Below are positions 57,181-64,000 of a DNA stretch of 64,000 nucleotides, in pieces. The notes beneath the pieces were generated by a model. It saw only the letters and a list, made by a program, of their open reading frames with translations, ran no database searches and was not told the origin of the DNA. The stretch lies in assembly GCF_042657165.1 (NCBI RefSeq), contig NZ_JBHSNJ010000012.1:1612001-1676000 (forward strand), in the 5' to 3' direction. The position numbers and the translations under genes are program-made. The stretch is from Agrilutibacter niabensis (GTDB lineage: Bacteria > Pseudomonadota > Gammaproteobacteria > Xanthomonadales > Xanthomonadaceae). How positions within the stretch are numbered: position 1 is the stretch's first letter; each line of letters starts with the position of its first letter.

Positions 57181-57693
57181 TTACCCCTGTTGGGCCGAAC
57201 CGGCCGCGCGCTTGCCGCCCAGCAGTCCGAACAGCGCAATGCCGATCGCGCCGGCCACGATCGCCGAATCGGCGATGTTGAAGGCAGGCCAGTAATGGTC
57301 GCGCCAGTACCACTGGATGAAGTCGATAACCTTGCCGTGGACGAGGCGGTCGATCACGTTGCCGAGCGCCCCGCCGATGACCAGCGAGTACGGCAGCGCC
57401 GTGCGCCAGTCGCCGCGTGCGGTGCGCGCCAGCCACCAGCCCAGCAGGCCGCTGATGCCGAAGGCGAGGACGGTGAACAAGTATTTCTGCCAGCCGCCGG
57501 CATCGCTCAGGAAGCTGAAGGCTGCGCCGGTGTTGTAGGTGCGGTACCAGTTCCAGAAGCCGTCAATCACCGGGATGGCGGTGAATTCGGGGAGCGAGGT
57601 CAGCACCCAGTTCTTGCTCCACTGGTCGATCGCGATGACGGCGATCGAGAGCAGGAGCCAGATCAGGGCGTTGGGTTTGTTCTGCTTCGGCAT
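57181..57693 (-). CDS. lspA: Lipoprotein signal peptidase
   Basis: 170 residues, four hydrophobic helices; removes signal peptides of lipoproteins in the inner membrane. The catalytic aspartates are in IGGALGNVIDRL and FNIADSAIV; YNTGAAFSFLSDAGGWQ is also characteristic. The start at 57693 gives a typical lspA length; an upstream in-frame start inside the ileS gap adds nothing conserved. Order ribF-ileS-lspA-ispH is the classic arrangement. Confidence 0.97.
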   Translation of the reverse strand: MPKQNKPNALIWLLLSIAVIAIDQWSKNWVLTSLPEFTAIPVIDGFWNWYRTYNTGAAFSFLSDAGGWQKYLFTVLAFGISGLLGWWLARTARGDWRTALPYSLVIGGALGNVIDRLVHGKVIDFIQWYWRDHYWPAFNIADSAIVAGAIGIALFGLLGGKRAAGSAQQG

Positions 57694-57787
57694 TTGGGCC
57701 CTTGTCTTGATCCCCGCGAAGCGGGAAGTGGTTTGCAAACTGCGAACGGTCGGCGCCACACACGCGCGACGGCCGTCAATGCGCTGG

Positions 57788-60645
<2,858 letters not shown>

Positions 60646-60649
<4 letters not shown>

Positions 60650-61635
60650 AGCGGGTTGCTCAGGCAAGGACGCGTCGTGGATTGATCGGAAGGATCGGCT
60701 GGAAAACCGGATGACAGGATGGCACGTGCCTGGTCGGCGTCACGGTGCATCTGGTCGGCAAGGGCGGAAAGGTCGTGGAATTTCAGTTCATCGCGCAACC
60801 TGGCGACGAATTCGACCCGGATGCGACGGCCATACAGGTCGCCTGCAAAGTCGAACAAATGGGCCTCCAGCAACGGCTCCACGCCGGCCACGGTCGGCCG
60901 CGTGCCCAGGCTCGACACGGACGCCCGCGGCGCCGCACCGACACCATGGACCCACGTGGCATAGATGCCGGACAGGGCCGGAACCTTGCCGCCGAAACGC
61001 AGGTTCGCCGTGGGAAAGCCGAGCTCGCGCCCCAACTGCTTGCCACGCACGACACGGCCGCCGATCGAGTACGGACGACCCAGTAGGCGCGCGGCCGTGG
61101 CGAAGTCGCCGGCCTGCAGCGCGGTCCGGATGCGCGTGCTGGATACGCGTTCGCCATCGAATGCGACCGGCGCGATCTCGTGGGCGCCGAAGCCCAGTTC
61201 GGCGCCCAACTTCTGCAGCAGGCCGATATCGCCTGCTCGACCCTTGCCGAAGCGGAACTCGGGACCCACCCATACCTCGCGCGCGGACAAGCGCCCACGC
61301 AGGACGATGCGCACGAACTCCTCTGCAGCCAGGCTGCTGAGCTTCCTGTCGAAGCGCAGCAGGCCGACCTTGTCGATGCCGAGTTCGAGCAGGCCTTCGA
61401 ACTTGGCCCGTGGCAACAGCAGGCGCGGAGGCGGACTGCCCGGCGCGAAAAATTCGCGCGGCAACGGCTCGAAGCTGAGCGCCACCGCCGGCAGCCCCAA
61501 CTCGCGCGCATGCGAAACAGTGCGGCGCACCAACGCCTGATGCCCGAGATGCAGGCCGTCGAAGGCGCCGATGCAGACCACACTGCCGTGCGGGCAACGG
61601 GGCCCGCCTTCGACGTCGCGAAACAGCCTGCTCAT
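60646..61635 (-). CDS. ribF: Bifunctional riboflavin kinase / FAD synthetase
   Basis: 329 residues; makes FMN and then FAD. The N-terminal adenylyltransferase has IGAFDGLHLGHQALV and VVWVGPEFRFGKGRAGD; the C-terminal flavokinase has GGRVVRGKQLGRELGFPTANL and the metal-binding PTAN. The start at 61635 follows GAGAGTCC. It overlaps ileS, so cofactor and tRNA charging genes are translationally coupled. Confidence 0.96.
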
Positions 61636-61750
61636 GGACTCTCTGGTTTTGAGGGCCGGCCAGGCGGCCGGACCCACAATTGAAATCCGGCAACTGCCGG
61701 ACTTCTGCGGAAATACCGCAAGCCTGAAGTATAGCCGGGGGTGCCGGGTC

Positions 61751-63355
61751 TCAATGCTCGCGCAGATCGCGGGGCCGGAATCCGAGCGCGATCAGCGCCA
61801 CGAGATAGACAACCACGCCACCGACCACCAGTCCCGCCAGGTTGACGATTCGGGTCCAGGCATCGGCCGTCGTGAAGTCCGGCGTCCATCGCAGGCCGAC
61901 CAGGATGACGGCCGCCATGGCGGCACAGGCCAGCACCAGGCGCATGAGGTAACGGCCCCAGCCCGGCTGGCGCTGGTACACACCGGCCTTGCGAAGCCAG
62001 CGCCAGAGCAGCATCAGGTTCAGGTAACTCGCCAGCGCGCTGGCGAGGCCGAGCGCGAGATGCAGGCCTGGCGTTGCGGACAACGCTGCCAATACGTTGC
62101 CTTGCTTCTCGGCGGGCACCCAGAGCAGGAACAGCACGGCCAGGAACAGGCCATTGAGGACCATGTTCGCAATCAATGACGCCACGCCCGCGCGCATCGG
62201 CGTCCGCGTGTCCTGGCGTGCATAGAACGCAGGCAGCACCACCTTCACCAGCGCGAAGGCAGGCAGGCCGAAGCTCAGGCCCAACACCGACAGGGCCGAC
62301 ATGTGGGTATCGAACGCCGTGAAACGGCCATGCTGGAACAACGTGGCCACCAGCGGCTGTGCGAGCAGCATGAGTCCAACCATCGCCGGGACGCTGATCA
62401 GCAGGGTCGTGCGCAGCCCCCAGTCGAGCGCTTTCGAGAATCCCTCGCGATCGGTGTTGACGTGATGCCGCGCCAACGTCGGCAACACCACCGTTCCCAG
62501 GGCAATGCCGAACACGCCCAGGGGCAATTCCAGGAAACGGTCCGCCTGGGACAGCCATGTCTGCGAGCCGGCGTACAACAGCGACGCGATCACCGTGTCG
62601 AGTAGCAGGTTGATCTGCGCAACCGAGGAACCGAACAGGGTCGGCACCATCAGCTTCATCACCTTGCGCACATCGGGATGCCGCCAACCCCAGCGCGGCA
62701 GGGTCAACAGGTTGAGTCCGCGCAGCGACGGCAGCTGGAACAGCAGTTGCAACACGCCCGCGACGAGAATGGCCCAGCCCAGCGCGGTGATCGGCACCTG
62801 CAGGCGCGGCGCCAGCCACAGGGCGCCAGCGATCATGCAGAGGTTGAGGATGACCGGCGTAAGCGCCGGCAATGCGAAGCGGTGGAAACTATTGAGCACG
62901 CCTCCCGCCAGCGCAGTCAGGGACACGAACAGCAGGAACGGGAACGTCAGCCGCAACAGGTCGACGGTCAGCGAGAACTTGGCCGGCTCGTCCACGGCCC
63001 CTGGACTGAAGACCGTCGCGATCTGCGGCGCGAAAATCACGCCCAGCGCCGTCACCAGCATCAGGACGCCACCCAGGGTCCCCGCCACGCGCGCCACCAG
63101 CTCCTTCAGCTCGGCGTGGGAACGGGTCTCCTTGACCTCGGTGAAGACCGGCACGAAGGCCGTCGAAAACGACCCCTCCGCGAACAGCCGGCGCATGAAA
63201 TTGGGGATGCGGAACGCCACCCAGAACGCGTCGGTATTGGAATTCGCGCCGAACGCGTGGTTGATCGCAATGTCCCGGACCAGGCCCAGGACACGCGAGA
63301 CCATGGTCATGCTGCTGAACGACAGCAGGCCCTTCAGCATCCGCGGGCGGGTCAT
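61751..63355 (-). CDS. murJ: Lipid II flippase MurJ
   Basis: 534 residues, about 14 transmembrane helices; moves lipid II across the inner membrane for peptidoglycan. The MVF-family opening KGLLSFSSMTMVSRVLGLVRDI, the ARG segments (FRRLFAEGSFSTAFVPVFTE) and the RFLELPLGVFGIALGTVVLPTL block are conserved. ATG 63355 or 63340 could start it. It diverges from rpsT and precedes ribF, an order common outside the enterics. Confidence 0.96.
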   Translation of the reverse strand: MTRPRMLKGLLSFSSMTMVSRVLGLVRDIAINHAFGANSNTDAFWVAFRIPNFMRRLFAEGSFSTAFVPVFTEVKETRSHAELKELVARVAGTLGGVLMLVTALGVIFAPQIATVFSPGAVDEPAKFSLTVDLLRLTFPFLLFVSLTALAGGVLNSFHRFALPALTPVILNLCMIAGALWLAPRLQVPITALGWAILVAGVLQLLFQLPSLRGLNLLTLPRWGWRHPDVRKVMKLMVPTLFGSSVAQINLLLDTVIASLLYAGSQTWLSQADRFLELPLGVFGIALGTVVLPTLARHHVNTDREGFSKALDWGLRTTLLISVPAMVGLMLLAQPLVATLFQHGRFTAFDTHMSALSVLGLSFGLPAFALVKVVLPAFYARQDTRTPMRAGVASLIANMVLNGLFLAVLFLLWVPAEKQGNVLAALSATPGLHLALGLASALASYLNLMLLWRWLRKAGVYQRQPGWGRYLMRLVLACAAMAAVILVGLRWTPDFTTADAWTRIVNLAGLVVGGVVVYLVALIALGFRPRDLREH

Positions 63356-63394
63356 GCCCGCCCCCAGGCGTACGGGCGGGTGGAAAGGGGGTTG

Positions 63395-63423
63395 TTGACG
63401 CAAGCCACTGAATCGCCCATAAT
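63395..63423 (+). promoter_or_regulatory. Promoter for rpsT
   Basis: TTGACG (63395-63400), 17-base spacer, CATAAT (63418-63423). This is the best promoter in the window by sequence. The start near 63430 gives a leader of about 48 bases. Confidence 0.85.
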
Positions 63424-63477
63424 TTTCTGTCTGATTTTCCCAAATCCCTTCAACACCCAGTTTCCAGGATTCCTGTC

Positions 63478-63747
63478 GTGGCCAATATCAAGTCCGCCAA
63501 GAAGCGCGCCAAGCAGACCGTCGTGCGCAATGCCCGCAACGCCGCTCAGCGTTCGATGCTTCGCACCGCCGTCAAGAAGGTCCTCAAGGCACTCGACGCC
63601 AACGACGCCGCCGGCGCCCAGGCTGCCTTCGTCGTGGCCCAGCCGATTCTCGATCGTTTCAGTTCGCGTGGTCTGATCCACAAGAACAAGGCTGCCCGTC
63701 ACAAGAGCCGCCTGACCGCACGCATCAAGGCGCTGTCGGCTGCCTGA
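63478..63747 (+). CDS. rpsT: 30S ribosomal protein S20
   Basis: 89 residues. MANIKSAKKRAKQTVVRNARN is the S20 start, then the long helical hairpin with ALDANDAAGAQAAF and the C-terminal NKAARHKSRLTARIKAL. The start codon is GTG (63478), with AGGA upstream; S20 commonly starts with a rare codon, which allows repression by free protein in E. coli, but I cannot show that here. Confidence 0.97.
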   Translation: MANIKSAKKRAKQTVVRNARNAAQRSMLRTAVKKVLKALDANDAAGAQAAFVVAQPILDRFSSRGLIHKNKAARHKSRLTARIKALSAA

Positions 63748-63784
63748 GCACGCGTTTGATGCAGGCGACTCGATCGCCTGCTGA

Positions 63785-63813
63785 AAAAGCCCCGCCTTGA
63801 GCGGGGCTTTTTT
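63785..63813. terminator. Bidirectional terminator between rpsT and the right-edge gene
   Basis: AAAAGCCCCGC-CTTGA-GCGGGGCTTTT followed by TT. Both strands have a T-run, which serves the convergent genes. Confidence 0.9.
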
Positions 63814-63835
63814 GTTGCCTGCGAAGTAGGCACCT

Positions 63836-64000
63836 TCAGACTGCATCGCCGGAGCGGCCTGCCTCGGTCTGCGCGCGGTACGCTGCTTCGTCGGCGGCTT
63901 CCTGTGCGGCCGCCTTGAGCTGGTCGAAGAAACCCATCACGTCCAGCATGATCGGCCAGGTGTTCTCGCGGCCGATCGCCGAGACCATGTACCAGCGATC
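63836..64000 (-). CDS. Unidentified protein, C-terminal 54 residues (gene continues past the right edge)
   Basis: The frame is open from the window edge to a stop at 63836-63838. The visible end reads DRWYMVSAIGRENTW, then IMLDVMGFFDQL, then an Ala/Glu-rich tail. The phase and GC pattern look coding, and it sits behind a bidirectional terminator. I do not recognise the family from this piece. Confidence 0.55.
   Translation of the reverse strand, partial: DRWYMVSAIGRENTWPIMLDVMGFFDQLKAAAQEAADEAAYRAQTEAGRSGDAV

Overview
The window is GC-rich bacterial chromosome with gene content and order typical of the gammaproteobacterial family Xanthomonadaceae (Lysobacter, Luteimonas or Xanthomonas-like). 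The evidence is TonB-dependent receptors, a TraB/GumN protein, several leaderless-looking promoters, and above all a lexA operator of the xanthomonad type (TTAG-N6-TACTA) instead of the enterobacterial SOS box. Almost everything is core genome. I see no prophage, insertion sequence, CRISPR array, integron or toxin-antitoxin island. No stretch longer than 300 bases lacks a gene; the longest gaps are 627-872, 37948-38187 and 43395-43621.

Layout. 1-4.6 kb: end of a TonB-dependent receptor, two tandem DUF2147 secreted proteins, metG, a stand-alone RnfB-like ferredoxin, and the broken tail of a second sulfotransferase gene. 4.6-14.8 kb: a long leftward run nnr-tsaE-amidase-mutL-DUF1684-TraB-TPR/sulfotransferase, with queG divergent. 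This is the enterobacterial queG-nnr-tsaE-amiB-mutL block with three accessory envelope genes added. 14.8-20.3 kb: pcnB-folK-panB-panC-panD-pgi (RNA polyadenylation, folate, pantothenate, glycolysis). 20.4-27.7 kb: tRNA-Glu(CTC), fdxA, the bamC-dapA / gcvR-bcp divergent block, and a phoH-DUF1275-thiD-hydrolase operon. 27.7-35.3 kb: ribokinase, tRNA-Arg(ACG), tRNA-Ser(GCT), csrA, alaS, recX, recA, lexA, pncC, the conserved SOS/RNA-regulation neighbourhood. 35.3-42.8 kb: a large TonB-dependent receptor, mutS, a DUF937 protein, hslR and a Mut7-C protein. 43-47.7 kb: the ribosome operon rpsP-rimM-trmD-rplS, ffh and a CcsA-like membrane protein. 47.8-53.5 kb: a MarR-controlled EmrAB-type tripartite efflux operon, then purU. 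53.5-64 kb: radA, a small unknown protein, tRNA-Thr(CGT), a two-domain lipoprotein, ispH-lspA-ileS-ribF, murJ and rpsT, and the 3' end of an unidentified gene.

Genes work together in several sets. MutL and MutS give mismatch repair, and the MutL carries the metal-binding endonuclease motif. RecA, RecX and LexA form the SOS circuit. PanBCD make pantothenate. LspA, BamC, MurJ and the amidase serve the envelope. RimM, TrmD, S16, L19, S20, Ffh and four aminoacylation or tRNA-modification enzymes serve translation. Many neighbours overlap by ATGA or GTGA, which suggests translational coupling and fixes several start codons.

I did not find a convincing new system. The best leads are small: a sulfotransferase gene remnant, promoter arrangements that imply leaderless mRNAs (lexA, marR, queG), a terminator-like hairpin touching the mutL start, a possible CsrA-binding hairpin in the csrA leader, and the overlapping DUF1684/TraB/sulfotransferase trio downstream of mutL.
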